From the NCBI RefSeq assembly GCF_013602415.1, contig NZ_WPAG02000002.1:1925480-1989479 (forward strand): a stretch of 64,000 nt of DNA, in the 5' to 3' direction. Position numbers and translations under genes: made by a program. The DNA is from Rhodococcus sp. B50. GTDB lineage: Bacteria; Actinomycetota; Actinomycetes; Mycobacteriales; Mycobacteriaceae. Position 1 is the stretch's first letter; each line of letters opens with the position of its first letter. Below, piece after piece: positions 35,713-43,857 of this stretch. The notes below the pieces were generated by a model that saw only the letters and a program-made list of their open reading frames with translations, was not told where the DNA came from and ran no database searches.

Positions 35713-35740
35713 ACCGCCGTACCCGACGAACCGAGGAGCC

Positions 35741-36223
35741 ATGTCGTCTGCGCCCGAGGAGTCAGCTTTGCTCTTTCCCGACGAGATCCGTTCGTCGGGT
35801 GTGCACGCCGACCCGACCGAGATTGCAGGACTGCGGGTCGTCACGAGGCGGTGGCTGGCAAAGCTCCCCCTCGACGAGGACCAACGCCAGGACATACTGC
35901 TCGCGAGCTACGAAGCGCTTGCGAATGCCGTCGAGCACGCCTATGCGCCGGACGATGCGCACGGGACCCTCGATTACGAGGCGACCTTCCTGCCACACGA
36001 GGGTGAGGTGGTCGTGCGTGTCAGCGACCACGGCTCGTGGCACGATGCCGTCGACAGCGACGCCCGGCGTTCACGCGGTCACGGGCTGTCGCTGATCCGC
36101 AATCTGGCCAGCGACGTCCACGTCTCGGCCGGCCCCGAGGGCACGGTCATCGAGATGCGATGGGCACTCCACGACTCGGAGAAGGCGGAGGGCGGCGAAC
36201 TCTCATCACACGACGCGGGTTGA
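35741..36223 (+). CDS. RsbW-like anti-sigma-factor serine kinase (HATPase_c_2)
   Basis: The 160-residue protein contains a GHKL ATPase fold: EALANAVEHAY is the N box, VSDHGSWHD the first G box and RGHGLSLIRNL the second. RsbW/SpoIIAB-type proteins phosphorylate the STAS antagonist and bind a sigma factor. AGGAG is only two bases from the ATG, which is short, and may reflect coupling to the STAS gene just upstream. No sigma factor gene is present next to it, so the controlled sigma factor must be elsewhere or the target is not a sigma factor. Confidence 0.87.
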   Translation: MSSAPEESALLFPDEIRSSGVHADPTEIAGLRVVTRRWLAKLPLDEDQRQDILLASYEALANAVEHAYAPDDAHGTLDYEATFLPHEGEVVVRVSDHGSWHDAVDSDARRSRGHGLSLIRNLASDVHVSAGPEGTVIEMRWALHDSEKAEGGELSSHDAG

Positions 36224-36262
36224 TCTGCGCGGTAGACGCGCGTCGTGAGTTCCCGTAAGCAC

Positions 36263-36304
36263 ACGGCCGTGGGAGGAACCCGAGGTTCCTCCCACGGCCG
36301 TTTT
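36263..36304. terminator. Bidirectional terminator between RsbW-like and DUF2236 genes
   Basis: ACGGCCGTGGGAGGAACC pairs over 18 bp with its exact complement around CGA, followed by TTTT on the plus strand. The strongest hairpin in the window. Confidence 0.92.
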
Positions 36305-36306
36305 CG

Positions 36307-37548
36307 TCACAGCTGCAGGGTGCCGACCTCGGGTCTCGCGGTGCCGAACTTCAGTGCCAGTTCGCGGCGTGCCGCACGGTCGCCGAGATACTCGAGCAGT
36401 CGACATCCGGCAGCCGATCTCTTCAGGACCTGCGACTTGACTATGTTCGTCGCGATCACCGGAACCACCGCCCAGGGTGGGGTGACGGGCAGCCCCAGAT
36501 CGTGGAGCCCCTGCTCACCGAGGAAGAAGCGCAGCATGCTGAGCAGCCGCCGGCGCTCGTAGGCACCCCGGAACCGTGAGAAACGCCCGTAGTCGAGAGT
36601 GCGTTGTCCGTCGACGAGAGCACGGGACAGATCGGCGCCTGCGGGCGTGACGTCGTCCTGTACGAGCACGACGTGATAGTTGAACCGGTGCTGCTCGCGT
36701 TCGGAGTCGAACAACCACTCCTCGTCGACGCCCATGAGCCAGCCGACGTACTTCCACAGGTGCATGACGGCGCGAGACTCGTCGCGGCTCACGACGTAGC
36801 CGAGTGCGCGGGCACCGAGAAGCAGAGTGCCGTTGAACAGGCCGAGAGTCGCGGCCTGATCGGTCTGGTTGATCGGCAGCCCCCAGCGCGCGATGTCCCA
36901 CCGGCCGTTGTTCTCGAACCGCTCGTTGACGAGCGCGTGCATGGCGCGCACGTGCACCGTGAGTTTGAATCCGTCGCCGGTCCGGCGCATGCCGCCCGGT
37001 TCACCGACGGCGGTGCCCCATTTCTGGGTCTCGCCGAGGCGGCGCATGGCGGTGGAGCCGGTGAGGCCACCGGTTTCGACGAGGAGATCCGGCGGCCCGC
37101 CGAAGCGATAGCCACCGATGAGCGACAGTTGGAGCAGCACGTCGTTGCGAGTACGGCCCATGCGACGGAACGCACGCGCACCCTGCTCGAGCAGGTTCCA
37201 GTCCACCCAGTCGGGAACGGTGTCGACGACGGAGAAGAACTCGCGCAGCGCGGTGGGCGCGGCGGGCACCGAGTCGATGCCGTGCTCGAGCGCCCGGTGG
37301 AACTGCTTCATGGTGACGCGTTCCGGATCGTCACGGTCGCGGCGCATGCCGCGGACGAGCGCGGCCCCAACCTCGTCGCGGGCGAACATCCTGCGTCCGA
37401 TGCGATCGAGCAGCTGCTGATCCACCCCGTGGACCCGGGCGAACGTCTTCAAGGGTTTCCCGATGCGCTCGTTGCGGGGCCGATTGCCCTCGTACCGCAG
37501 GGGGTACGGACGCGTGCTCTCGTCCCGCCGCAACTCGTGTGTCACCAT
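36307..37548 (-). CDS. DUF2236 (MpaB/Lcp-like) oxygenase
   Basis: The 413-residue protein belongs to the oxygenase MpaB family (DUF2236), which includes latex-clearing protein, a b-type haem oxygenase. Conserved segments are HVRAMHALVNERF (with an Arg and candidate haem-ligand His), LPINQTDQAATLGLFN and MHLWKYVGWLMGVDEEWL. Predicted to be a haem-dependent oxygenase or dehydrogenase, soluble and lacking a signal peptide; the substrate is unknown. The start at ATG 37548 is six bases from a weak GAACAT, with TTGAAC 18 bases further, so it may be leaderless. The divergent TetR gene starts 57 bases away and is its likely regulator. Confidence 0.82.
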   Translation of the reverse strand: MVTHELRRDESTRPYPLRYEGNRPRNERIGKPLKTFARVHGVDQQLLDRIGRRMFARDEVGAALVRGMRRDRDDPERVTMKQFHRALEHGIDSVPAAPTALREFFSVVDTVPDWVDWNLLEQGARAFRRMGRTRNDVLLQLSLIGGYRFGGPPDLLVETGGLTGSTAMRRLGETQKWGTAVGEPGGMRRTGDGFKLTVHVRAMHALVNERFENNGRWDIARWGLPINQTDQAATLGLFNGTLLLGARALGYVVSRDESRAVMHLWKYVGWLMGVDEEWLFDSEREQHRFNYHVVLVQDDVTPAGADLSRALVDGQRTLDYGRFSRFRGAYERRRLLSMLRFFLGEQGLHDLGLPVTPPWAVVPVIATNIVKSQVLKRSAAGCRLLEYLGDRAARRELALKFGTARPEVGTLQL

Positions 37549-37604
37549 GAGGCGATGTTCACACGAGCTGTTATTCGCGTTCAATTCGTATTTCTGGTGC
37601 GACG

Positions 37605-38228
37605 ATGAGCCCGAGCGACCGGCGTCGACGGCGCGCGCCGCAACAGGAACGCTCCCGCGCGATGGTCGAGCGGATCATCGCTGCCGGGCGCACGGTTCTG
37701 CTGGAAAACGGGTACGAAGGGGCCTCGACGAACCGGATCGCACGAGTCGCGGGAATCAGCCCGGGCTCGCTGTACCAGTATTTCCCCGACAAGGACGCCA
37801 TCGTCGCGGAGGTCGTCGATCGCTGGACGGATGCGATGCACACTCGCATTTCGCGCGTATTCGCGGATGCACTGGAAGGCCCACCCACGCCCGTATCGGT
37901 GCGCGACACCATGGGTGAGTTGCTCGATGCACTCGGCGAGAATCCGCGCCTGCTACGGGTGCTCATCGAGGAACTACCGCGATCCCCCGACAGCCGGCTC
38001 GCCACTTTCGAACGCCGGATCGACGACCTGCTCACCATGTGGCTCCGATTCCACCTCCGCGGACGCGGTACCCGCCCCGTGGAAGCGATCGCATGGATCC
38101 TCCGGCGCACGGTCGAGAACGTCGCCGTCTCCTACGTGCTCGACCGGCCCCCGGTGGATCGGGACACGGTGGCCGACGAACTCACCACCATGGTCACGGC
38201 GTATCTGCGGGACATGGCACTGCCCTGA
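37605..38228 (+). CDS. TetR-family regulator divergent from the DUF2236 gene
   Basis: The 207-residue protein starts with an Arg-rich stretch and has a typical TetR DNA-binding domain with helix-turn-helix TNRIARVAGISPGSLYQYF at about residues 42-60. The C-terminal helical domain has the appearance of the AcrR/TetR_C group. The only obvious targets are its own promoter and the DUF2236 gene, whose starts are 57 bases apart. The last codons and stop are repeated 24 bases downstream (38235-38252), a small tandem duplication that does not change the protein. Confidence 0.85.
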   Translation: MSPSDRRRRRAPQQERSRAMVERIIAAGRTVLLENGYEGASTNRIARVAGISPGSLYQYFPDKDAIVAEVVDRWTDAMHTRISRVFADALEGPPTPVSVRDTMGELLDALGENPRLLRVLIEELPRSPDSRLATFERRIDDLLTMWLRFHLRGRGTRPVEAIAWILRRTVENVAVSYVLDRPPVDRDTVADELTTMVTAYLRDMALP

Positions 38229-38252
38229 AAGGGAGACATGTCACTGCCCTGA
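38211..38252 (+). repeat. 24-bp-spaced tandem duplication at the TetR stop codon
   Basis: GACATGGCACTGCCCTGA (38211-38228) and GACATGTCACTGCCCTGA (38235-38252) differ at one base. The first includes the TetR stop codon. Confidence 0.8.
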
Positions 38253-38282
38253 CGGGGCGAATCAGGTGTTCCTCGCTATCGT

Positions 38283-38318
38283 GGCGGGAACCCAGTGACT
38301 TCGACAGGGGGTCCCGCC
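38283..38318 (+). terminator. Imperfect hairpin between TetR and DUF3349 genes
   Basis: GGCGGGAACCC and GGGTCCCGCC pair with one bulged A around 15 bases. No T run follows, so it may be a terminator or part of the DUF3349 leader. Confidence 0.4.
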
Positions 38319-38371
38319 GGGTACTTCGGACTCGAAACGGCCGATGCGGGGCGGTGAGTGAGGAGGCGACG

Positions 38372-38779
38372 ATGGCACGGTGGAACCCAGGGGTGGTACT
38401 GGACTGGCTGCGGGCGGGATATCCCGAAGGAATCCCGGCCAAGGATCATTTTGCGTTGCTGGCCGTACTCAAACGGCGACTCACCGACGAGGAACTCCTC
38501 GAGGCGATCGAGACGGCAGCGGCGACCGCGTCCGAGCACCCGGACCGGCAGGTCGATCACGACACCCTGCGGAAGATCGTGGCAGGAGTGATCCACGAGG
38601 GACCGGACCCGCAGGACGTCGAGCGGGTCCGCGAACAGCTGGTCGCTGCGGGCTGGCCCGTCGTGGGTGGTGAGCTCTCCCGCGGAGACGAGTCGGGTGA
38701 ACCCGCAGAGCCGGACAGGCAGGTCACACCCGACCCGACCGCCCGCGAGGAGCGGGGAACGCAGGCCGGCGCGCGTTAA
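38372..38779 (+). CDS. DUF3349 domain protein
   Basis: The 135-residue protein starts ARWNPGVVLDWLRAGYPEGIP, followed by LLAVLKRRLTDEEL and GPDPQDVERVREQLVAAGWP, the pattern of DUF3349 proteins such as M. tuberculosis Rv0543c. Function is unknown. After about residue 100 there is a hydrophilic, disordered tail that the mycobacterial protein lacks. ATG 38372 follows AGGAGG by five bases. Its TAA shares a TTAA palindrome with the rdgB stop codon on the other strand, so the genes overlap tail to tail by four bases. Confidence 0.82.
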   Translation: MARWNPGVVLDWLRAGYPEGIPAKDHFALLAVLKRRLTDEELLEAIETAAATASEHPDRQVDHDTLRKIVAGVIHEGPDPQDVERVREQLVAAGWPVVGGELSRGDESGEPAEPDRQVTPDPTAREERGTQAGAR

Positions 38780-39393
38780 CCCGCCGCGGCGAGCGCAGCG
38801 AGGGCGGGCACGAGCTGGGCGAGTGCCCGACCTCGATGCGACTGTGCGTCCTTCTCTTCCGCGGACAGTTCGGCGGCCGTGCGTTCCTCACCTTCCGGAC
38901 GGAAGACCGGGTCGTATCCGAAACCGTTCTCGCCGCGCGGTTCGCGCACGATGCTGCCGCGCCATTCACCGCGCACGACGGCCGTGACGAATCCGTCGTC
39001 CGACGGCACGACGAGCGCGCAGGCCGACACGAAGGCGGCACCGCGCCGCTCGTCGGGCACATCCTGCAGCTGTCCGAGCAGCAGGGCGGTGTTGGCCTCG
39101 TCGTCTCCGTGACGTCCGCTCCAACGCGCGGACAGTACTCCGGGCATGCCGCGCAGGGCGTCGACTTCGAGACCGGAGTCGTCGGCCACACAGGCCATGC
39201 CCGTGGCCGCGGCGCCGTCGCGCGCCTTGGCCCCGGCGTTCGCCTCGAAGGTCTCCCCCGTCTCGGGGGCCTCCGGGTAGGGCGGGACGGTGTCGAGGCC
39301 TACGAGTTCGATGCCCTCGATCCCTGCGCGGTCGAGCACGCGCTGCAGTTCGCGCAGCTTCTTCGCATTGCGACTTGCGACCAGCACCCGCAC
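38776..39393 (-). CDS. rdgB: Non-canonical purine NTP pyrophosphatase (RdgB/HAM1)
   Basis: The 205-residue enzyme hydrolyses dITP, dXTP and ITP to monophosphates and keeps deaminated purines out of DNA. SRNAKKLRELQRVL near the N terminus binds the triphosphate, ADDSGLEVDALRGMPGVLSARW holds the catalytic Asp region, FGYDPVF the base pocket, and SHRGRAL the C-terminal conserved His-Arg. GTG 39393 is one base after the rph stop codon, so it is translated by coupling. Equivalent to Rv1341 downstream of Rv1340. Confidence 0.95.
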   Translation of the reverse strand: MRVLVASRNAKKLRELQRVLDRAGIEGIELVGLDTVPPYPEAPETGETFEANAGAKARDGAAATGMACVADDSGLEVDALRGMPGVLSARWSGRHGDDEANTALLLGQLQDVPDERRGAAFVSACALVVPSDDGFVTAVVRGEWRGSIVREPRGENGFGYDPVFRPEGEERTAAELSAEEKDAQSHRGRALAQLVPALAALAAAG

Positions 39394-39394
39394 G

Positions 39395-40183
39395 TCAGAC
39401 TCCGAACTTCTTCTTGACGGTCTCGGACTCGAGTGGCTCGGGAAGGGCACCCGGGTACGGTTCGGCGAGCACCTCGCGCTGGATCCGGCACAGTTCCTCG
39501 ATCCCGGCGAGCGACGAATCGAGCATCGCGTCGAGCGTGGAGCGTGGGAAGGTCGCACCTTCGCCCGTGCCCTGGACCTCGACGAGGGTGCCCGTCTCGG
39601 TGGCGACGACGTTCATGTCGACCTCGGCGCGCACGTCCTCCTCGTAGGGCAGATCGAGACGGACACGTCCGTCGACCACGCCGACGCTGACGGCGGCGAT
39701 CTGGCACGAGATGGGCTGCGGGTCGGCGAGGCGGCCCGCGGCACGCAGGTAGGCGACCGCATCGACCAAGGCGACGTAGGCACCGGTGATTGCCGCGGTG
39801 CGAGTGCCTCCGTCGGCCTGCAACACGTCGCAGTCGATCGCGATGGTGTTCTCGCCGAGCGCGGCAAGATCGATGCACGCGCGCAGCGACCGGCCGACCA
39901 GGCGACTGATTTCCTGGGTGCGGCCGCCGAGCTTGCCCTTGACCGACTCACGTCCACTGCGGGTGTGGGTGGCGGCGGGGAGCATCGCGTATTCGGCGGT
40001 CAACCAACCGAGCCCGGATCCCCTACGCCACCGAGGGACGCCTTCCTCGACGCTGGCGGTGCACATCACGCGGGTCTGTCCGAATTCGACGAGCACCGAG
40101 CCCGCCGGATGGTTGGTGAATCCGCGGGTGATGCGAATGGTCCGGAGTTCGTCGTCCGCTCTGCCGTCTTCTCGTGTCGTCAC
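39395..40183 (-). CDS. rph: Ribonuclease PH
   Basis: The 262-residue enzyme trims tRNA 3' ends by phosphorolysis. [27 protein letters not shown] and [28 protein letters not shown] carry the phosphate-binding and substrate arginines, and [23 protein letters not shown] is the catalytic region, all as in other RNase PH proteins. GTG 40183 lies seven bases after TAGGCT (40191-40196), suggesting a leaderless transcript. The upstream open frame overlaps the MBL gene and is not coding. Operon with rdgB. Confidence 0.95.
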   Translation of the reverse strand: MTTREDGRADDELRTIRITRGFTNHPAGSVLVEFGQTRVMCTASVEEGVPRWRRGSGLGWLTAEYAMLPAATHTRSGRESVKGKLGGRTQEISRLVGRSLRACIDLAALGENTIAIDCDVLQADGGTRTAAITGAYVALVDAVAYLRAAGRLADPQPISCQIAAVSVGVVDGRVRLDLPYEEDVRAEVDMNVVATETGTLVEVQGTGEGATFPRSTLDAMLDSSLAGIEELCRIQREVLAEPYPGALPEPLESETVKKKFGV

Positions 40184-40217
40184 TCGTCCGAGCCTAGGCG
40201 ATCCCGGACCGGGCCTT

Positions 40218-40979
40218 TCAGATGCGGTACACGTCTCCGGCGGTGACAGCATGGACCGGCCCGGAGTATTCGGCCTTGGCTTCGGCGATGACATCCTCGC
40301 GGGAGGTCCACGGCGGGATGTGGGTGAGAAGGAGTTCGCCGACACCGGCGAGGGCCGCGACGCGACCGGCTTCGGTTCCGGACAGGTGTACGCCTTCGGG
40401 GCGCTCCCCCGGCGCGTGGGTCCACGATGCCTCGGCGAGCAGCACGTCGGCTCCGCGGGCGAGTTCGACCACCTCGTCGCACATTCCGGTGTCGCCGGTG
40501 TAGACGAGGGTGCGGCCGGAGTCGCTGGTGATGCGGAAACCGTATGCCTCCGGCGGGTGATGGACACGGCCTGGGCAGATGGTCAGGCTCCCGAACCGGA
40601 TCTTCTCACCGTCGCCGAGCATCCGGACGTCCAGGGTGTCGCTGACGTCGTCGACCGCGCCGGGGATCTCTGCGGACGCCACACCGATGCGGTGGGCGGT
40701 GCCGGCGGGACCGTAGGTGAGGACCCGGCCCTGCGGCGGGGACGGCGAGTAGCGGCGCCACACGAGCAGACCGGGTAGGTCGAGGCAGTGGTCGGCGTGC
40801 AGATGCGACAGCAGGATCGACACTTCACCGGGGTCGGCGTGGCGTTGGAGCGCTCCGAGGACGCCGGGACCGAAGTCGATGACCAGGGGCGGGGTGTCCG
40901 GTGCCGTCAGCAGGTAGCCGGAGGCTGCGGAGTCCGGCCCGGCCACACTGCCCGAGCACCCCAGAACGGTCATGCGCAT
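40218..40979 (-). CDS. Metallo-beta-lactamase-fold cyclic nucleotide phosphodiesterase (Rv1339-like)
   Basis: The 253-residue protein has the metal motif [10 protein letters not shown] with His59, His61, Asp63 and His64, a later His (VHHPPEAYG), Asp (YTGDTG) and final His (LLTHIPPW). It is the positional and sequence counterpart of M. tuberculosis Rv1339, reported as an atypical class II cAMP phosphodiesterase; RNase Z-like activity is the other possibility. The ATG at 40979 is preferred, since relatives begin [13 protein letters not shown] 40988 is also in frame and no clear ribosome site is seen. rph follows after 34 bases with its own promoter. Confidence 0.88.
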   Translation of the reverse strand: MRMTVLGCSGSVAGPDSAASGYLLTAPDTPPLVIDFGPGVLGALQRHADPGEVSILLSHLHADHCLDLPGLLVWRRYSPSPPQGRVLTYGPAGTAHRIGVASAEIPGAVDDVSDTLDVRMLGDGEKIRFGSLTICPGRVHHPPEAYGFRITSDSGRTLVYTGDTGMCDEVVELARGADVLLAEASWTHAPGERPEGVHLSGTEAGRVAALAGVGELLLTHIPPWTSREDVIAEAKAEYSGPVHAVTAGDVYRI

Positions 40980-41108
40980 ATACGCCATGCTGCCATGCCG
41001 AAGGTCCCTCGATGAAGCCAACGCACGTATTGCGGCGCAGACTCACAGTGGCCGTGAAGGTGTGACGCGCAGATCGTTCGGCCACGTCGCGTGACCGATC
41101 GGTGGAGG

Positions 41109-41735
41109 TCAGTGCGGGAGGGTCGAGGTCGTGGTGCGGCGCGCACGACGTGCGTCGGCGGACAACGCCCATGCCGCGAGGACGCCCCCGACCGCGCCGA
41201 AGAAGTGCCCTTCCCAGGAGATCCACGGTTCGCTCGGCAGCACCCCCCACAGCATGCCACCGTAGAGGAACAGCACCACCACACCGAGCAGGATCTGCCC
41301 CCCTCTGCGCGTGAACATGCCGCGCACGATCAGGTAGGTGAGCCAGCCGAAGATCAGGCTCGACGCACCGATGTGGGTCTCGCCCGTGCCTGCGATCAGC
41401 CACGTCCCCAGCCCGGCGACGACCCAGATGATCGCGGTCGCGGCCAGACCGCGGCCGATACCGGAGAGCAGCACCAGGAACCCGAGGACGAGGGCGGGCA
41501 CGGTGTTGGCGGTCAGATGTGCCCAGTCGGCGTGCAGGATCGGGGCGAACAACACACCCCACAGCCCGTCGGCGGTGCGGGGCTCGACACCGGCGGCGTC
41601 GAGGTCGGCCGGGAGCACCGCGTCGGCGGCTTCGACGCCGTAGAGCATCGCGACGAATCCCCCGATCCACAGGCCGGCACGTTGCCAGATCGGCCGGATG
41701 CGGGTGTCGGCGCCGGTACCGCTGGGAATGGTCAT
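41109..41735 (-). CDS. Rhomboid-family intramembrane serine protease
   Basis: The 208-residue protein has about six membrane helices. WAHLTANTVP at about 71-80 lies in the second core helix with the conserved His and Asn, GASS holds the nucleophile Ser125, and EGHFFGAVGG holds His177 in the last core helix. Rhomboids cleave membrane proteins within the bilayer; substrates in actinobacteria are unknown. It corresponds to Rv1337. ATG 41735 is preceded by CAGAAT at six bases. It follows the P1 peptidase gene by 26 bases on the same strand, with no mec, cysO or cysM between them. Confidence 0.9.
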   Translation of the reverse strand: MTIPSGTGADTRIRPIWQRAGLWIGGFVAMLYGVEAADAVLPADLDAAGVEPRTADGLWGVLFAPILHADWAHLTANTVPALVLGFLVLLSGIGRGLAATAIIWVVAGLGTWLIAGTGETHIGASSLIFGWLTYLIVRGMFTRRGGQILLGVVVLFLYGGMLWGVLPSEPWISWEGHFFGAVGGVLAAWALSADARRARRTTTSTLPH

Positions 41736-41761
41736 GGAACCATTCTGCCGTCACATATCGG

Positions 41762-42856
41762 TCAGCGGCCCAAGACCGACGGCAGCACGTCGCGATAGGC
41801 AGGGATGTCGGCGACGGAGGTCGCGGAGAGGATCGCGTCGACGATCGCGCGTTCGACCACCACGGCCGCGGCCTCGCAGACCGCGGCAAGGATCGGCAGT
41901 TCGGCGGCGAAGGCCGGGATCGACGGCGCGTTGCGCAGTGCGCCGGACACGTCGGCGGTGCCGGTCGACAGGGCGAAGATCGTGTCGCCGTCCAGCGGGG
42001 AATGGGCGGGACGTATCGCGCGTCCGAGCCCGTCGTGTCCGGTGACCGCGACCCGGCGGCACGCCGCCTTCGACAGCGGCGCGTCGGTGGCGACCACACC
42101 GATCGTGGTGTTGAGAACGGTGCCCTTGTCGTCGAGCGCCCGGGCCGCGGCCAGATCCGAGGACGAGGGCGACGACAGTCCCAGCTCCTCGGCCCGGACG
42201 GCGTCGACACCCCACGGCAGGCCGGTGACACTGTCGAACACCGAACCGACAGGATTGGCGACCATCAGCGCCGCCACGGTGACACCCGCCGCAGGGCCGT
42301 CCGTGATACGCACGCTCGCCGATCCGAGTCCGCCTTTGAGCGCCCCGGCGCGGGCACCGGTTCCGGCGCCGACGCTCCCCCGGGCGAAGTGCGTGGAGCT
42401 GGCGGTGGCCGCGGCGATGCAGCCGGAATCGGCGATCGGGCGCACGGACCACTGTCCTACCGGCAGGTCGAAGATCACGGCGCCGGGGACGATGGGGACG
42501 ACCGCTCCGGGCGCGCCCATCGGGATCCCCTTGCCGTTCTTCTCGAGATAGCGCATCACGCCGTCGGCGGCGGCCAGCCCGTACGCGCTGCCTCCGGTGA
42601 GGAGGACCGCGTCGACCCGTTGCACCGAGTGGCTCGGATCGAGCAGGTCGGTCTCCCGCGTGCCCGGTCCCCCGCCGCGCACGTCCACCGACGCGACGGC
42701 CGACGGGTCGGCGAGTACGACGGTGCATCCGGTGGCGGCGCCCGTGCCGGGGATCTCTGGTGTGCCGACGGTGACCTCGGCGTCGAGGCGTTGCCAGTGA
42801 CCGACGCTGAGCCCCGCGACGTCGAGCAGGGAGTCGGTCGGTCCCGGCACGATCAC
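41762..42856 (-). CDS. P1 family peptidase (DmpA/BapA-like N-terminal nucleophile hydrolase)
   Basis: The 364-residue protein belongs to the S58/P1 aminopeptidase family, made as one chain that cuts itself to expose a catalytic Ser or Thr. LLDVAGLSVGHW near the N terminus, ATGCTVVL, GGSAYGLAAADGVMRYLE and KGTVLNTTIGVVATDAPLSK (nucleophile region) are conserved. Family members release N-terminal D- or beta-amino acids; the substrate here is unknown. GTG 42856 overlaps the DUF2017 stop codon by four bases (GTGA), which fixes the start; GTG 42850 is also possible. Positional equivalent of Rv1333. Confidence 0.92.
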   Translation of the reverse strand: MIVPGPTDSLLDVAGLSVGHWQRLDAEVTVGTPEIPGTGAATGCTVVLADPSAVASVDVRGGGPGTRETDLLDPSHSVQRVDAVLLTGGSAYGLAAADGVMRYLEKNGKGIPMGAPGAVVPIVPGAVIFDLPVGQWSVRPIADSGCIAAATASSTHFARGSVGAGTGARAGALKGGLGSASVRITDGPAAGVTVAALMVANPVGSVFDSVTGLPWGVDAVRAEELGLSSPSSSDLAAARALDDKGTVLNTTIGVVATDAPLSKAACRRVAVTGHDGLGRAIRPAHSPLDGDTIFALSTGTADVSGALRNAPSIPAFAAELPILAAVCEAAAVVVERAIVDAILSATSVADIPAYRDVLPSVLGR

Positions 42857-43431
42857 GGCTGCAGTGCCTGGACGAGGGAGTCCTGCATCCACGTGAGCCA
42901 GTGGTAGACGTCGAGATGCGGGGCGCGCGGATCGTCGTCGTCGAGGACGTCGGGGGTGTCGGCGTCGATGCCGAGGGTGGTGCCGAGTGCGAGCCGCACG
43001 TCGTTGAGTCCGTACAGCCACGCTTCGGCCTGTTCGGGGTTGAGCACCACCTTGCCGCCGCCTTCGGGCACGGTGCGGAGGATGACCGCGCCGGCCGCGA
43101 GCTTGGCGTCGATGATGCTCGGCTCGTGCAGGCTCCGCATCGCACCGTTGAGGTCGGCAGCGTCGTCGCCCACGTTGGCGGTGGAGTCGGGATCCGGACG
43201 GTGGAAGTCGGGCAGGAGGCGGCGCAGCGCGGGGATCTCGGGTGGGACGGCGTTGCCGGTGCGCAGACCGGTCAGGGCAGCGAGGTCGTCCTGCGGGGCC
43301 TGCCCGGCGCGTTCCTCGAGCATGCCCAGCACGGAGGACACGAGCGAGCGCAGCACCGACGCTTCGTGGGCGTCCATCTCCGACCGGAGTTTGGGGCCGC
43401 TGAGCGAGTTCTTCCTGGTCCACTGCCGCAC
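42853..43431 (-). CDS. DUF2017 protein
   Basis: The 192-residue protein is the conserved partner of clpS in actinobacteria (Rv1332 in M. tuberculosis). It starts with MRQWTRKNS, has a helical segment EASVLRSLVSSVLGMLEER, and a C-terminal part with LNPEQAEAWLYGLNDVRLALGTTLGI and a YHWLTWMQDSLVQAL helix. Function is unknown; constant linkage to clpS suggests a part in ClpCP proteolysis. AGGAGGG lies ten bases before the GTG. The gene starts 24 bases after clpS. Confidence 0.88.
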   Translation of the reverse strand: MRQWTRKNSLSGPKLRSEMDAHEASVLRSLVSSVLGMLEERAGQAPQDDLAALTGLRTGNAVPPEIPALRRLLPDFHRPDPDSTANVGDDAADLNGAMRSLHEPSIIDAKLAAGAVILRTVPEGGGKVVLNPEQAEAWLYGLNDVRLALGTTLGIDADTPDVLDDDDPRAPHLDVYHWLTWMQDSLVQALQP

Positions 43432-43455
43432 GTCGGTCGGGCCCTCCTGTGGGGA

Positions 43456-43788
43456 TCATTCGTCGCGTTGCATCGTCGCCCACAGTCCGGCGGCGTGCAG
43501 ACGCTGCACGTCGTGTTCCATCTTGTCACGCGAACCACTGGACACGACGGCCTTGCCCTCGTTGTGGACCTTGAGCATGAGCTCGGTGGCCTTGGCCTTG
43601 CTGTACCCGAACAGTTTCTGGAATATGAACGTCACGTAGTGCATGAGGTTGACGGGGTCGTCCCAGACCACGGTCACCCATGGTTTGTCGACCGCTTCGA
43701 CTTCCTCGACGATTTCGGCTTCGGCCGGGACGGCCTGTCCTGCCATCAACTGGACGTGGAGCGGAGTGGTCGTGCTACACGGCGCCAT
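43456..43788 (-). CDS. clpS: ATP-dependent Clp protease adaptor
   Basis: The 110-residue protein has a disordered N-terminal extension and the ClpS core: [29 protein letters not shown] (with the Asp/Asn of the N-degron pocket), [12 protein letters not shown] and a C-terminal [14 protein letters not shown]. It delivers proteins with N-end-rule residues to ClpC or ClpA. ATG 43788 is six bases after TACCCT on the minus strand (43795-43800), so the mRNA is probably leaderless; ATG 43746 is an alternative. The divergent pncB start is only 69 bases away. Confidence 0.95.
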   Translation of the reverse strand: MAPCSTTTPLHVQLMAGQAVPAEAEIVEEVEAVDKPWVTVVWDDPVNLMHYVTFIFQKLFGYSKAKATELMLKVHNEGKAVVSSGSRDKMEHDVQRLHAAGLWATMQRDE

Positions 43789-43794
43789 GTTCCC

Positions 43795-43851
43795 AGGGTA
43801 CGACTTCGGAGCAGCGCGAAAAACCCGCCTCGGTACCCGTGGCTCTACAGT
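43795..43851. promoter_or_regulatory. Back-to-back promoters of clpS and pncB
   Basis: TACCCT on the minus strand (43795-43800) lies six bases before the clpS ATG, and TACAGT on the plus strand (43846-43851) lies six bases before the pncB GTG. Only 45 bases separate the two -10 elements, so the -35 regions must overlap or touch. Confidence 0.6.
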
Positions 43852-43857
43852 GATCGA

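Noticed and set aside
42901..43857. A long N-terminal extension of nicotinate phosphoribosyltransferase
   Set aside because: It runs antisense through clpS and DUF2017. The GTG at 43858 with TACAGT six bases upstream gives the normal family length.
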